Positions 9,185-17,851 of a DNA stretch of 64,000 bases are shown here, piece by piece. Source of the stretch: Ruegeria lacuscaerulensis (GTDB lineage Bacteria > Pseudomonadota > Alphaproteobacteria > Rhodobacterales > Rhodobacteraceae); contig NZ_WQDY01000006.1 in NCBI RefSeq assembly GCF_013033355.1, positions 124,001-188,000 on the forward strand. The letters run 5' to 3'. Made by a program: the position numbers and the translations under genes. The notes under the pieces are model-generated. The model did not search any database, was not told the origin of the DNA, and saw nothing but the letters and a program-made list of their open reading frames with translations. Each line of letters opens with the position of its first letter. The first letter of the stretch is position 1.

Positions 9185-10309
9185 ATGACCCGACCAACTG
9201 TAAATTTGAACCATGATGCTGAAGGCATCAGCATTCTAGTGTCGGGTGAACTGCTAACCCAAACCCTAAGCAGTATAGAAGCCGCATTCACATCCTTCAC
9301 GCCTACGGGGAACAAGGTCGTTGTCGACCTGTCAGACGTTCAGGCAATGGATACAAGCGGCGCATGGCTGGTCGCCGATCTGACCCGCCGGGTACAAAAG
9401 GCAGGGGGTGAGATTGATCTTCATGGTGCGTCACCTGCCTATTCCGACCTGATTGCGACTGTGTCCAAAAGCATCCCCGATGACCCAGTAACTGAAATTC
9501 ACCATCGCAGCTTTGGAGACTGGGTGGAAAGCGTCGGCAAACGGACGGCGGGCGGGTGGAAAGACACCCTGTCGATGCTGGACTTTCTTGGCCTGACGCT
9601 GCACCGACTAGGCCGGACCCTTCTGAACCCACGCAGGCTACGGCGGGCGGCTCTGGTCTCGCAGATGGAAGAGGTCGGTTTCAAAGCCATTCCGATCGTT
9701 GCCTTGATGGGTTTTCTGATTGGCGTCGTTTTGGCATTCCAAGGTGCAACCCAGTTGAAACAGTTCGGCGCCGAGATTTTCGTAGTCGAACTGATCTCGA
9801 TCTCGGTTTTGCGGGAATTGGGCATCCTTCTGACGGCTATTATTGTGGCAGGTAGGTCCGGTTCGGCTTTCACGGCGTCCATAGGCTCGATGAAAGTGCA
9901 AGAAGAGATTGATGCCATGCGCACCTTGGGCCTGGACCCGATTGAGGTTCTGGTCATCCCGCGGGTGGTCGCCTTGCTGATTATGTTGCCGATCCTTGGC
10001 TTCATTTCCGATATCTCCGCCCTGATTGGCGGTGGACTTATGAGCTGGATCGACCTCGACGTCAGCCCCGGAATGTTCGCGACGCGGTTGAAGGAAAACA
10101 CAGGCATCTGGCAATTTGCGATCGGCATGATCAAAGCGCCGTTCTTTGCACTGGTCATCGGTGTTATCGCCTGTTGGCAAGCGTTGCAGGTCAAGGGGTC
10201 TGCTCAAAGCGTCGGGCAGAGGACAACCTCGTCTGTGGTTCAATCCATTTTTATGGTTATTGCACTGGACGCTTTGTTCTCGATCTTCTTCTCGGTTATG
10301 GGGGTCTGA
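9185..10309 (+). CDS. MlaE-type lipid ABC transporter permease with N-terminal STAS domain
   Basis: The 374-residue protein begins with an anti-sigma-antagonist-like STAS domain at about 1-95 (VVVDLSDVQAMDTSGA), followed by the MlaE/YrbE permease from about 130 with its hydrophobic helices and the conserved EIDAMRTLGLDP segment. In the E. coli Mla system the STAS domain is the separate protein MlaB; here it is fused to the permease, a known arrangement in many proteobacteria. The product sits in the inner membrane and acts with the ATPase, MCE protein and lipoprotein encoded downstream to move phospholipids between inner and outer membranes. It is the first gene of the operon, and the ATPase ATG begins 2 bases after its stop. 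Confidence 0.92.
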   Translation: MTRPTVNLNHDAEGISILVSGELLTQTLSSIEAAFTSFTPTGNKVVVDLSDVQAMDTSGAWLVADLTRRVQKAGGEIDLHGASPAYSDLIATVSKSIPDDPVTEIHHRSFGDWVESVGKRTAGGWKDTLSMLDFLGLTLHRLGRTLLNPRRLRRAALVSQMEEVGFKAIPIVALMGFLIGVVLAFQGATQLKQFGAEIFVVELISISVLRELGILLTAIIVAGRSGSAFTASIGSMKVQEEIDAMRTLGLDPIEVLVIPRVVALLIMLPILGFISDISALIGGGLMSWIDLDVSPGMFATRLKENTGIWQFAIGMIKAPFFALVIGVIACWQALQVKGSAQSVGQRTTSSVVQSIFMVIALDALFSIFFSVMGV

Positions 10310-10310
10310 C

Positions 10311-11126
10311 ATGGACGGAACCGTTCTGCAGAAAACAACCCAGGCCGACACCCAGCGCGAGGCCGTCATTCGGGTACGTAACCTGACCAACCAGTTTGGG
10401 CCGCAGGTGGTTCACCAGCACCTTGATCTGGACGTCTGGCGCGGTGAGGTACTGGGCATTGTCGGCGGGTCAGGTACTGGTAAGTCCGTTCTGCTAAGGA
10501 CAATTGTCGGGCTGAACAAACCTACAGCTGGCAGTATTGAAGTTCTGGGCGTCGACGTGTTGAACGGTCCCGAACAGGAGCGTCGAAGGATTGAACAGCG
10601 TTGGGGTGTTGCATTCCAGGATGGGGCGCTGTTTTCGTCACTTACCGTTTTGCAGAATGTCATCGCTCCTCTGCGCGAACACACTGGTATGAGTGAAAGC
10701 CTAATGTGCGCACTTGGCAGTTTGAAAATCAGCCTAGTCGGTTTGCCTCAGCTCAGTTGTGGCAAATTTCCTTCGGAACTTTCAGGCGGGATGCGCAAGC
10801 GGGCTGCGCTGGCCCGTGCGTTGGCAATGGATCCCGAAATCGTTTTCTTGGATGAGCCCACGGCCGGGTTGGACCCGATCGGAGCCGCCGCTTATGACGA
10901 TCTGATCGGAGAACTGCAAAATGCGCTGGGATTAACTGTATTCATGGTCACGCACGATCTGGACAGCCTGTATGCCATTTGTGACCGTATTGCCGTGCTC
11001 GCGGAAAAACGCGTTTTGGTTGAAGGGCCGATTGAAGAAATGACCAAAGTCGATCATCCTTGGGTGCAAGAATATTTCACCGGCCCTCGGGCGCGCGCAG
11101 CGCAAGAGAAAGGGCAAAGCAGGTAG
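10311..11126 (+). CDS. MlaF-type ABC transporter ATP-binding protein
   Basis: This 271-residue ATPase has Walker A GGSGTGKS at 52-59, signature LSGGM at 157-161 and Walker B VFLDEP at 178-183, followed by the D-loop AGLDP. LSGGM-R-K-R is characteristic of MlaF/MkL ATPases of MCE transporters. I chose the ATG at 10311, two bases after the permease stop; the frame stays open further upstream but that stretch overlaps the permease and does not look like ABC sequence. Its stop lies 4 bases before the MCE gene, consistent with one operon. It powers the MlaE-type permease. Confidence 0.92.
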   Translation: MDGTVLQKTTQADTQREAVIRVRNLTNQFGPQVVHQHLDLDVWRGEVLGIVGGSGTGKSVLLRTIVGLNKPTAGSIEVLGVDVLNGPEQERRRIEQRWGVAFQDGALFSSLTVLQNVIAPLREHTGMSESLMCALGSLKISLVGLPQLSCGKFPSELSGGMRKRAALARALAMDPEIVFLDEPTAGLDPIGAAAYDDLIGELQNALGLTVFMVTHDLDSLYAICDRIAVLAEKRVLVEGPIEEMTKVDHPWVQEYFTGPRARAAQEKGQSR

Positions 11127-11130
11127 AACC

Positions 11131-12447
11131 ATGGAAACCCGAGCGAATTATATCTTGATCGGCGCCTTCACCCTTGCGGGCATACTTGGTGCTTTCGGGT
11201 TCTTTCTGTGGCTCGCCAAATTCGAAATCTCGCGGCAATACGCTTATTATGATGTGTTGTTCGAAAATGTCTCGGGCCTATCCGCTGCTGGTGGAGTCAG
11301 CTACAATGGCCTGCCGGTAGGTCAGGTGATTTCTCTGAATCTCGATGAAAATGACCCTTCAAAAGTACGCGTTCGTCTGGAAGTTGACGCTGAAATCCCG
11401 GTTACGACAGAGACAATCGCTCAGTTACAATCGCTTGGTGTAACAGGTGTCAGCTATGTCGAGCTGACCGGTGGTTCGCCCACAGCCGAGCGTCTACCGC
11501 AGGATAGCCTCATTAAAAGTAAACGCAGCGCGATACAATCCTTATTCGAAGGCGCTCCGCTGCTGATGGAAAAAGCAATAACGTTGCTAGAAGACATCAA
11601 TGAGGTCGTCGACGACAAGAACCGGCAGGCGGTTTCGGATATTCTGGAAAACGTCGCCTCGGCCACTGGTCGCCTAGATAAGACACTGTCAGACTTTGAA
11701 GGCCTGTCGTCTGATCTGGGTGGAGCAGCGCGTGAGATTTCTGCTTTCTCAAAACGGCTTGATAATCTGGCCGACACGGCGGAAACAACGCTGGAAACTG
11801 GTACGGACACTTTAAAAAGCGTTAGAACAGCGTCCGAATCCGCCGCTGCTGCCTTGGACAGTGCAAAGGTTACTTTTGAAACAGCGGATCAGGTCATCCA
11901 ACAGGATCTCAAACCATTCATTGAGCAAGCCTCGTCTTTGGCTGAGAACTTGTCGGGCCTGTCGGATGAAGGCAGCGTCGCGCTGGCAACCGTTTCCGAG
12001 ACTTTCCTGAATGCAAACAAAACCCTTGGTACGATCACAGGTGCGATGGAAGCGGCCAAGGGAACCCTCACCTCGGCCGAGCGTGCCTTTGACTCGGCGA
12101 ACCGAGTGATTAACGAAGACGTGGGAGAGGTGGTTGCAGACATTCGTAACGCAGCCAATCAGGTGGCGAACACGGTCACACGGGTAACCGACCGGCTGGA
12201 CGAAATATCAGCTGATGTTCTCAGTGCTTCAAAGTCCGCTTCTGAATTGCTAGGCACGATTGACGGCATCGTTCAGGAGAACCGCCGTCAACTTTCTGAT
12301 TTCATGCGAGTTGGCTTGCCCCAATTCACTCGCTTTATCGAAGAATCCCAACGGCTTGTCGTTAGCCTCGATCGGTTGGTCGACAAGGTCGAACGCGATC
12401 CTGCACGCTTTTTGCTGGGAACCCAAGCATCGGAGTTTCGCCAATGA
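11131..12447 (+). CDS. MCE (MlaD-like) lipid-transport protein with long helical C-terminus
   Basis: The 438-residue protein has one N-terminal membrane helix at about 5-27 and a single MCE domain at about 38-115 (YYDVLFENVSGL, SYNGLPVGQV). It then has some 300 residues of Ala/Ser/Thr-rich helix with recurring TLxSAERAFDSAN-like heptads. E. coli MlaD is about 180 residues, so this belongs to the longer class whose helices may build a needle or tunnel across the periplasm, as in PqiB/LetB or mycobacterial Mce proteins. It is anchored in the inner membrane facing the periplasm. Its stop overlaps the lipoprotein ATG by 4 bases. Confidence 0.9.
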   Translation: METRANYILIGAFTLAGILGAFGFFLWLAKFEISRQYAYYDVLFENVSGLSAAGGVSYNGLPVGQVISLNLDENDPSKVRVRLEVDAEIPVTTETIAQLQSLGVTGVSYVELTGGSPTAERLPQDSLIKSKRSAIQSLFEGAPLLMEKAITLLEDINEVVDDKNRQAVSDILENVASATGRLDKTLSDFEGLSSDLGGAAREISAFSKRLDNLADTAETTLETGTDTLKSVRTASESAAAALDSAKVTFETADQVIQQDLKPFIEQASSLAENLSGLSDEGSVALATVSETFLNANKTLGTITGAMEAAKGTLTSAERAFDSANRVINEDVGEVVADIRNAANQVANTVTRVTDRLDEISADVLSASKSASELLGTIDGIVQENRRQLSDFMRVGLPQFTRFIEESQRLVVSLDRLVDKVERDPARFLLGTQASEFRQ

Positions 12448-13094
12448 TCAGGATATTCCTTGCTTTACTGGCGGTTGCGGCCATCGCGGGCTGTACAGGG
12501 CTGGGAACGCTTACGCAGGCGTCTAAACCGAACGATCTCTACTTGCTCACGCCCAAAAGCACATTTTCAACGTCCTTGCCACGAATCCAACGACAGATTG
12601 TAGTGGAAGAACCGACCGCAACCGCGGCGGTCAATACGGATCAGATCGCGGTGCAACCTACACCGCTTCAGGTGCAATACCTACCGCGGGCGCGTTGGGT
12701 GGACCGGGCACCTTTGATTGTTCAATCCCTGCTGGTCGAAAGCTATGAAAACAGCGGAAAAGTCGCTGCAGTCGGACGGTCCATTGTGGGTTTGCGCGCG
12801 GACTATGTCATAGTCCCAGACCTACGCGAATTTCAGGGAATCGTCGTAGAACAGCCCGACGGCTCATCAATTGTACGGGTCGAAGTCAGAATGAATATCA
12901 AAATCATCGATGAGTTCGAGGACAAGATCATCGCGTCGGACTCGTTTCAAGAATATGTCATTTCAGAAAGCGACCAGACACCCGATCTGGTCAATGCCTT
13001 TGACGTCGCATTGGGCAAGACCATGCGCGACGCTGTCGAATGGAGTATTCGGAGAATACACACCCACGCCAGCAACAACCCTAGGTCTTTCTGA
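12444..13094 (+). CDS. PqiC/ABC-type transport auxiliary lipoprotein
   Basis: The 216-residue protein has a lipoprotein signal peptide with lipobox AIAGC (Cys near residue 17) and then the PqiC/DUF330 fold: a YLLTP motif near 34, YLPRARWVDRAP in the middle and repeated beta strands with a LVNAFDVALGK helix near the end. Such lipoproteins anchor MCE systems to the outer membrane and are thought to complete the lipid path. The gene overlaps the MCE gene by 4 bases and closes the operon. A hairpin follows it in the gap before the convergent VWA gene. Confidence 0.88.
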   Translation: MIRIFLALLAVAAIAGCTGLGTLTQASKPNDLYLLTPKSTFSTSLPRIQRQIVVEEPTATAAVNTDQIAVQPTPLQVQYLPRARWVDRAPLIVQSLLVESYENSGKVAAVGRSIVGLRADYVIVPDLREFQGIVVEQPDGSSIVRVEVRMNIKIIDEFEDKIIASDSFQEYVISESDQTPDLVNAFDVALGKTMRDAVEWSIRRIHTHASNNPRSF

Positions 13095-13105
13095 TAGAGG
13101 TTATT

Positions 13106-13128
13106 GGGTGCCGCGTAGGACGGCACCC
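13106..13128. terminator. Hairpin between convergent MCE-operon and VWA genes
   Basis: An 8-bp perfect stem (GGGTGCCG / CGGCACCC) encloses a 7-base loop in the 41-base gap between two convergent genes. There is no strong T-run on either side, so termination may be weak or Rho-assisted. Position and symmetry fit a bidirectional terminator. Confidence 0.6.
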
Positions 13129-13135
13129 GTTGTGA

Positions 13136-15073
13136 CTAACGTTCAAGCGATTGCGCGAGGCGCATCAGCGTCACAGCTTCTGATCGATACCCAAACGTAT
13201 CATCGCCACGGGATGTGCTGGCCAATGCGATGGCTTCATCATAAGACCAGCCATTTAGATATTCACCTCGGCGTAGCAACTGGCCGAACCCTGCAATGGC
13301 ATATGAGAAACCAATATCTTCGGTCACGTCGCCCTGCCCGGAGAAAATCGGTTCCTGGATCAATTGGCTTTCTTCTGAGCCCGGTGCTTTGAAGCGCAGC
13401 TTCAAGTAGCCAATCTCTTCAGACGCGTCGGACACCACGCTGTCGGCATAGCGAAGAGGTTGGTTCCTAATGGCTTCAGACCCCACCGGCGTCACTTCGT
13501 ATATCGCCGTGACCGAATGCCCTGCCCCGATATCTCCGGCATCGACCTTGTCGTTTGCAAAGTCCTCGCGTCGGAGGCTTCGGGTTTCATAACCGATCAG
13601 GCGGTATTCAGCGATCTGAGCGGGATTGAACTCTACCTGAATCTTCACGTCATTTGCGATCGGGAACAATGCACCTGTCAGTTGGTCGACCAGAATTTTA
13701 CGCGCCTCGCTCAAGGTGTCGATGTAAGAGGCCTGACCGTTCCCATTCTGAGCCAGCGTCTGCATGACCTCATCGTCAAGATTGCCGCGCCCAAACCCCA
13801 GAACGCTGAGATATGTTCCGCTGTCTCGCTTGCGAGCAATAAAGTCCCGCAGCGCTTCGGGATCAGCCATCCCAACATTGAAGTCACCATCTGTCGCCAA
13901 AAGGACTCGGGTAACCTCACCTTCAGCAGACATAGTTTCCGCCACTTCATATGCTTGCTGTAAGCCGGCCTGCCCTGCAGTCGAACCACCAGCTTCAAGG
14001 CGCTGAAGGGCAGCTAGGATCTTACCTTGATCAGAGGCAAATGTCGGCTCCAAAACTTGTCCAGCGCTGCCTGCATAGGTGACGATGGACACCTGATCCT
14101 CGGGCCGCAACTCAGCCAGCATTAAGCGGAAGGACTTCTTGAGCAGCGGCAGTTTATTGGCGTCCTGCATCGAACCCGACGTATCGATCAGAAAGACAAG
14201 GTTAAGCGGCGGGCGTTCCTCAACAACCGGCGTCGTACCTTGAATTGCGACATGGACAAGCTGAGTCCCATCGTTCCAAGGGGTTGGGCTTACAGTGATC
14301 GAAGGTCGGAAAGGCGCTTGACCGTCGGGCAGAGGATAGGCGTAGGGGAAGTAGTTTATCATTTCCTCGATACGCACCGCATCACGCGGGGGCAATTTGC
14401 CATTCAGCAACGACGACCGAACGATTGAATATGAGGCCGTATCGACGTCGATCGAAAATGTGGACACGGGATCGTCTGCTGTAATTTTCAGCGGGTTTGT
14501 TTCGGCAGTGGCAAATGCCTCAGTATCCCTTTCGAGGGACAAGCCATGCAGGCGCGACAGCTCAGGTGGCGTGCTGCCGCCCTCATCCGCAGTCAGGGCA
14601 TTACCGTCTACGACGGATTTCTGGTCTGTAGCCCGCTGGTTTCTCGGCTCGGACAATGGGGCGGCGAGTTCGGCCAACACTGGGGCTTCAAACCCTGGCT
14701 CACTGTTACCGAGAGCGTCTTCAGCCTCTGCCACCACATTTTGTGGGACATCGGATTGGACTTGTTTCCAAGACGTCGGCTTCGGCACATAGTCACGAGT
14801 CTGCGGCAGGATCACAACCAGAGCAACGGCTGCAACGGCTGTCGTGGCCGTCAGCAGACCACGGTGTGAGAGGGCATTCAACATGGATTTCGCTCCTTTT
14901 GTCACGCGGGCCAATAGGCCTCGCCTGACATTGGGACGGTCCAGGGCGGACGATGCTTGGAGCGCCGCAAAGTTTTTTTGCGCCAGTTTCATATTGGCGG
15001 CTCGACGGGATGCGTCTGGACCGGGGGTCGAGACGTCCATTACTTTCTTCAACTGCTCAAGATCATCGGTCAT
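13136..15073 (-). CDS. Membrane-anchored VWA-domain protein (YfbK type), partner of the ECF sigma factor
   Basis: This 645-residue protein has a charged cytoplasmic N-terminus (1-70), one membrane helix at about 71-90, a VWA N-terminal conserved segment at about 195-280, a von Willebrand A domain at about 290-470 with intact MIDAS motif D297-T-S-G-S, and a DUF3520-like C-terminal region. The bulk should lie in the periplasm and bind a protein ligand through a metal. Its ATG overlaps the sigma factor stop by 4 bases, the usual arrangement for sigma/anti-sigma pairs. The short N-terminal cytoplasmic segment could therefore act as the anti-sigma part, with the VWA domain as periplasmic sensor. 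That role is inference; no zinc anti-sigma motif is present. Confidence 0.85.
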   Translation of the reverse strand: MTDDLEQLKKVMDVSTPGPDASRRAANMKLAQKNFAALQASSALDRPNVRRGLLARVTKGAKSMLNALSHRGLLTATTAVAAVALVVILPQTRDYVPKPTSWKQVQSDVPQNVVAEAEDALGNSEPGFEAPVLAELAAPLSEPRNQRATDQKSVVDGNALTADEGGSTPPELSRLHGLSLERDTEAFATAETNPLKITADDPVSTFSIDVDTASYSIVRSSLLNGKLPPRDAVRIEEMINYFPYAYPLPDGQAPFRPSITVSPTPWNDGTQLVHVAIQGTTPVVEERPPLNLVFLIDTSGSMQDANKLPLLKKSFRLMLAELRPEDQVSIVTYAGSAGQVLEPTFASDQGKILAALQRLEAGGSTAGQAGLQQAYEVAETMSAEGEVTRVLLATDGDFNVGMADPEALRDFIARKRDSGTYLSVLGFGRGNLDDEVMQTLAQNGNGQASYIDTLSEARKILVDQLTGALFPIANDVKIQVEFNPAQIAEYRLIGYETRSLRREDFANDKVDAGDIGAGHSVTAIYEVTPVGSEAIRNQPLRYADSVVSDASEEIGYLKLRFKAPGSEESQLIQEPIFSGQGDVTEDIGFSYAIAGFGQLLRRGEYLNGWSYDEAIALASTSRGDDTFGYRSEAVTLMRLAQSLER

Positions 15074-15615
15074 TGCGCCAACTCCTCTTGTCGCATTGCA
15101 CGCAGACGCTTTCGAATTTCAGCAAGACGCCATGATACGGTACCTTCGGACACTCCCAATACTTCACCCGCCTGCGCATGCGTCATCTCATCTTCAAGGG
15201 TCAGGGCCAGCGTCTCCTGCAAGTCGAGCGGCAACAACCGCATCGCTGTTTGCAGCCACTCGACGGCTTCCGCTACCTCGGCTGCTTCGGCGCGGCGCAT
15301 TTGCTCAACGTCGCCCCACCCAAGCGCGGCTCTGCTGCGCGTCGCCTGCCTGCGGCGTGTGTCCTCGACGGCGTTCACCACAACGCGATACAACCAAGTG
15401 GTAAATTTCGACCGCGCTTGAAACCCGGCAATCTTGGACGGCAAACCGGCACAGATATCCTGAGTAATATCCTCGGCCTGTTCCTCGCGGCCGGTCAATC
15501 GATAGGCCAGACGGAAAATTCGATCGTAGTGACGCTCCAGAAGGGCAGCAAACGCCTCAGCGTCCCCTTCAATCGCGGCTTGAGCCAAGTCTTCATCCGA
15601 CGTTTCCATGCGCAT
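15070..15615 (-). CDS. ECF-family RNA polymerase sigma factor
   Basis: The protein is about 181 residues, standard for group 4 sigma factors. Region 2 contains YRLTGREEQAEDITQD and FTTWLYRVVVNAVED; region 4 ends with the helix-turn-helix MTHAQAGEVLGVSEGTVSWRL. Several start codons cluster at 15618 (GTG), 15615 (ATG) and 15609 (ATG), with no clear ribosome binding site to separate them; I took the first ATG. It directs transcription of an unknown regulon, and its activity is probably controlled by the overlapping downstream VWA membrane protein. Confidence 0.9.
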   Translation of the reverse strand: MRMETSDEDLAQAAIEGDAEAFAALLERHYDRIFRLAYRLTGREEQAEDITQDICAGLPSKIAGFQARSKFTTWLYRVVVNAVEDTRRRQATRSRAALGWGDVEQMRRAEAAEVAEAVEWLQTAMRLLPLDLQETLALTLEDEMTHAQAGEVLGVSEGTVSWRLAEIRKRLRAMRQEELAQ

Positions 15616-15670
15616 CACGATGAGTAAGACGCATCTGAAAGGTCAATCCTTGGCGGCATTCGTAAAAAAA

Positions 15671-17251
15671 TCAGAAATGTTCGGATGTGGCTTGTTCCCA
15701 ATCAGCCGCATACTCATCCGGAATGGAACCTGAAAGGAAGGCACCGGAAGCCACCAGCGTGTATTGATCAGCATAGGAATTCTCACGCTCATCTGCGGTA
15801 CGGCGCCGGATATCTGATGGGTGCAACTCGGCGGCGGTTTCTTTGCCCATAGCCCCCAGAATTTCTACAAAGCTTTCCACAGTCGCATCATGGTAGCGCT
15901 GAACACGCTTGCGTTTTTGCGGTACGTTCACCGCTCTCCCCCTGATCGGGTCTTGGGTCGCCACGCCGGACGGGCATCTGTTTGTGTTGCAGTGCAAGGC
16001 CTGAATACAACCTATCGCGAACATCATCGCCCGGGCCGAGTTGCACATATCGGCACCCAACGCGAATTTCTCGATCATGTCATATCCCGTCGCCACTTTG
16101 CCCGAGCAAATGATCCTAATCTGATCCCGCAACCCTACACCGCGCAGGCAATTGTTGACGAAGATCAGAGCCTCGTTCAGAGGCATCCCCAGTCGATTGG
16201 TAAATTCGACCGGGGCCGCGCCGGTGCCACCTTCGGCACCGTCAATGGTGATGAAGTCCGGCACAATCCCTGTTGCAAGCATCGCTTTGCAGATTGCCAT
16301 GAACTCAGACGGGCGTCCAATACACAGTTTAAACCCGACCGGCTTACCACCTGATATTTCGCGCAGATGCTGCACGAAATGCATCAGGCCCGTTGGCCCC
16401 TCAAACGCAGAGTGCACCGGCGGAGAAATAACGTCCTGATGCACCGGCACACCCCGGATTTGAGCGATTTCTTCGTCAACTTTCGCGGCAGGCAGCACAC
16501 CGCCATGAGATGGCTTGGCCCCTTGCGACAGCTTGATTTCAATCGCCTTGACAACTTCTGTACCGGCTTTTTCGGCAAATTTGTCCTTGTCGAAACCGCC
16601 ATCGGCCGTCCGACACCCAAAGTAACCGGTTCCAATCTGCCATATGATGTCTCCGCCTTCGGCCAAATGGTGCGGAGACAACCCGCCTTCACCAGTATTA
16701 TGGGCGAATCCACCATCCTTAGCGCCACCATTCAAAGCTCTGATCGCGTTTGCGCTCAAGGCACCAAAACTCATGGCAGATACATTCAGTCGCGAGGCGT
16801 TGTAGGGCTGGCGGCACTGGGGGCCACCCAGCAAGACACGCTTTTCACTTTCATCCACATGTTTGGGCGCGAGCGAGTGGTTGGCGCGGTGATACCCAAC
16901 AGTCAGGATATCGTATTGCGTACCAAACGCCTGCGTATCCACCTGCCCCTTGGCGCGGGCATAGACCAACCCACGGATGATACGATTAAAAGGTCGGCCA
17001 CTTTCGTTGGTCTCAACGAAATACTGACGTATCTCGGGGCTGACGAACTCCAACATATATCGGAAGTGACCTAGAACCGGATAGTTGTTGAGCACATTGT
17101 GCTTGGTGGTCAGAACGTCATAAAGCCCGATCACTGAATATGGCACCAAGAATATCAACAACCAATGCGCAGGAGGCCAAAAGAGTCCCCAAACAACCGT
17201 CAGCGGCAGACACACATAACTGAGAAAATAAAATAGTCTGCGGACGATCAT
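15671..17251 (-). CDS. Membrane-anchored FMN-binding glutamate synthase family protein
   Basis: The 526-residue protein begins with two hydrophobic helices (about 5-50) and continues as the FMN/Fe-S domain of the glutamate synthase large subunit (GltB central/FMN portion). It shows the FMN phosphate-binding GAEGGTGAAP segment and a cysteine cluster C-x5-C-x4-C (CIQALHCNTNRC) for the iron-sulfur centre. There is no glutaminase (class II amidotransferase) domain, so it cannot by itself be a classical GOGAT. Stand-alone proteins of this family are common and their reaction is poorly defined. It may oxidise or transaminate a small substrate at the membrane face. The gene is monocistronic and divergent from crcB. 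Confidence 0.82.
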   Translation of the reverse strand: MIVRRLFYFLSYVCLPLTVVWGLFWPPAHWLLIFLVPYSVIGLYDVLTTKHNVLNNYPVLGHFRYMLEFVSPEIRQYFVETNESGRPFNRIIRGLVYARAKGQVDTQAFGTQYDILTVGYHRANHSLAPKHVDESEKRVLLGGPQCRQPYNASRLNVSAMSFGALSANAIRALNGGAKDGGFAHNTGEGGLSPHHLAEGGDIIWQIGTGYFGCRTADGGFDKDKFAEKAGTEVVKAIEIKLSQGAKPSHGGVLPAAKVDEEIAQIRGVPVHQDVISPPVHSAFEGPTGLMHFVQHLREISGGKPVGFKLCIGRPSEFMAICKAMLATGIVPDFITIDGAEGGTGAAPVEFTNRLGMPLNEALIFVNNCLRGVGLRDQIRIICSGKVATGYDMIEKFALGADMCNSARAMMFAIGCIQALHCNTNRCPSGVATQDPIRGRAVNVPQKRKRVQRYHDATVESFVEILGAMGKETAAELHPSDIRRRTADERENSYADQYTLVASGAFLSGSIPDEYAADWEQATSEHF

Positions 17252-17419
17252 CCTAGCTCTCCAAATCAGATGGCGGGTCGATCAAATCGTGGGGGCATTT
17301 GGCGTTTGATTGCAAGCAATTGTATCAGTGCATTTAGATGACGGTGATTTTGAGGGCAGGGCTTCACGGTCGGCTCATAGTTGATCCTACTTTAGTCACA
17401 CGGTATCCAACTCGCACGC

Positions 17420-17851
17420 TTGAAACGGACGAAACCATTGGCCCAAAAATCTACCCACCCGAAGGTTTCAGCCACAGCGTGGATGTTTTTGGCTGTTTTC
17501 GTGGGTGGCGCAGCAGGGTCGTTGTTTCGAGAGGCTTTTTCTATAGAGATCCCCGGCATTCGGATCCTAACAACAACCTTCGGGATTAATATTGCCGCCT
17601 GTTTTGTCTTGGGCTGGCTATATTCCATAAGACACCGCGTACATGCCCATGTCCTGCACCTTGGCGCTGTCGGGTTTTGCGGCGGGCTATCTACCTTTTC
17701 CTCTTTTGTTGCAGACTTAGACATGTTGGCCGCTATAAACCCCTGGTACGCCGCAATGGCTGCTGTACTTGAGATCGCATGTGGCCTGATTGCCGCCCTC
17801 GCGGGCGAAGCAATAGGTCGCCGCGTTTTCAACACGAGGTCCGGGTGTTGA
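17420..17851 (+). CDS. crcB: CrcB/FluC-family fluoride channel, first of a tandem pair
   Basis: This is a 143-residue, four-helix membrane protein. Family motifs are GGAAGSLFRE at the start of helix 1, GINIAACFVLG in helix 2 and GFCGGLSTFSSF in helix 3, the last being the fluoride-pore segment. The N-terminus carries about 20 extra hydrophilic residues, so an internal start is possible. FluC channels work as antiparallel dimers. Adjacent crcB genes usually encode two chains of fixed opposite topology that form a heterodimer. The next gene begins with a TTG that overlaps this stop (TTGA), which fits such a two-chain channel. Confidence 0.85.
   Translation: MKRTKPLAQKSTHPKVSATAWMFLAVFVGGAAGSLFREAFSIEIPGIRILTTTFGINIAACFVLGWLYSIRHRVHAHVLHLGAVGFCGGLSTFSSFVADLDMLAAINPWYAAMAAVLEIACGLIAALAGEAIGRRVFNTRSGC

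Noticed and set aside
9499..10390. Two long minus-strand open frames opposite the MlaE-type permease.
   Set aside because: Antisense of a well-supported membrane protein gene; repetitive basic composition typical of shadow frames.
17252..17419. Possible fluoride riboswitch upstream of crcB (GGTGATTTTG ... TTGATCCTAC).
   Set aside because: The segment has loose similarity to the crcB motif ends, but the conserved GATG, the ACC pairing and the CTGATG-C-CCTAC core are not in register, and the stem lengths do not fit.
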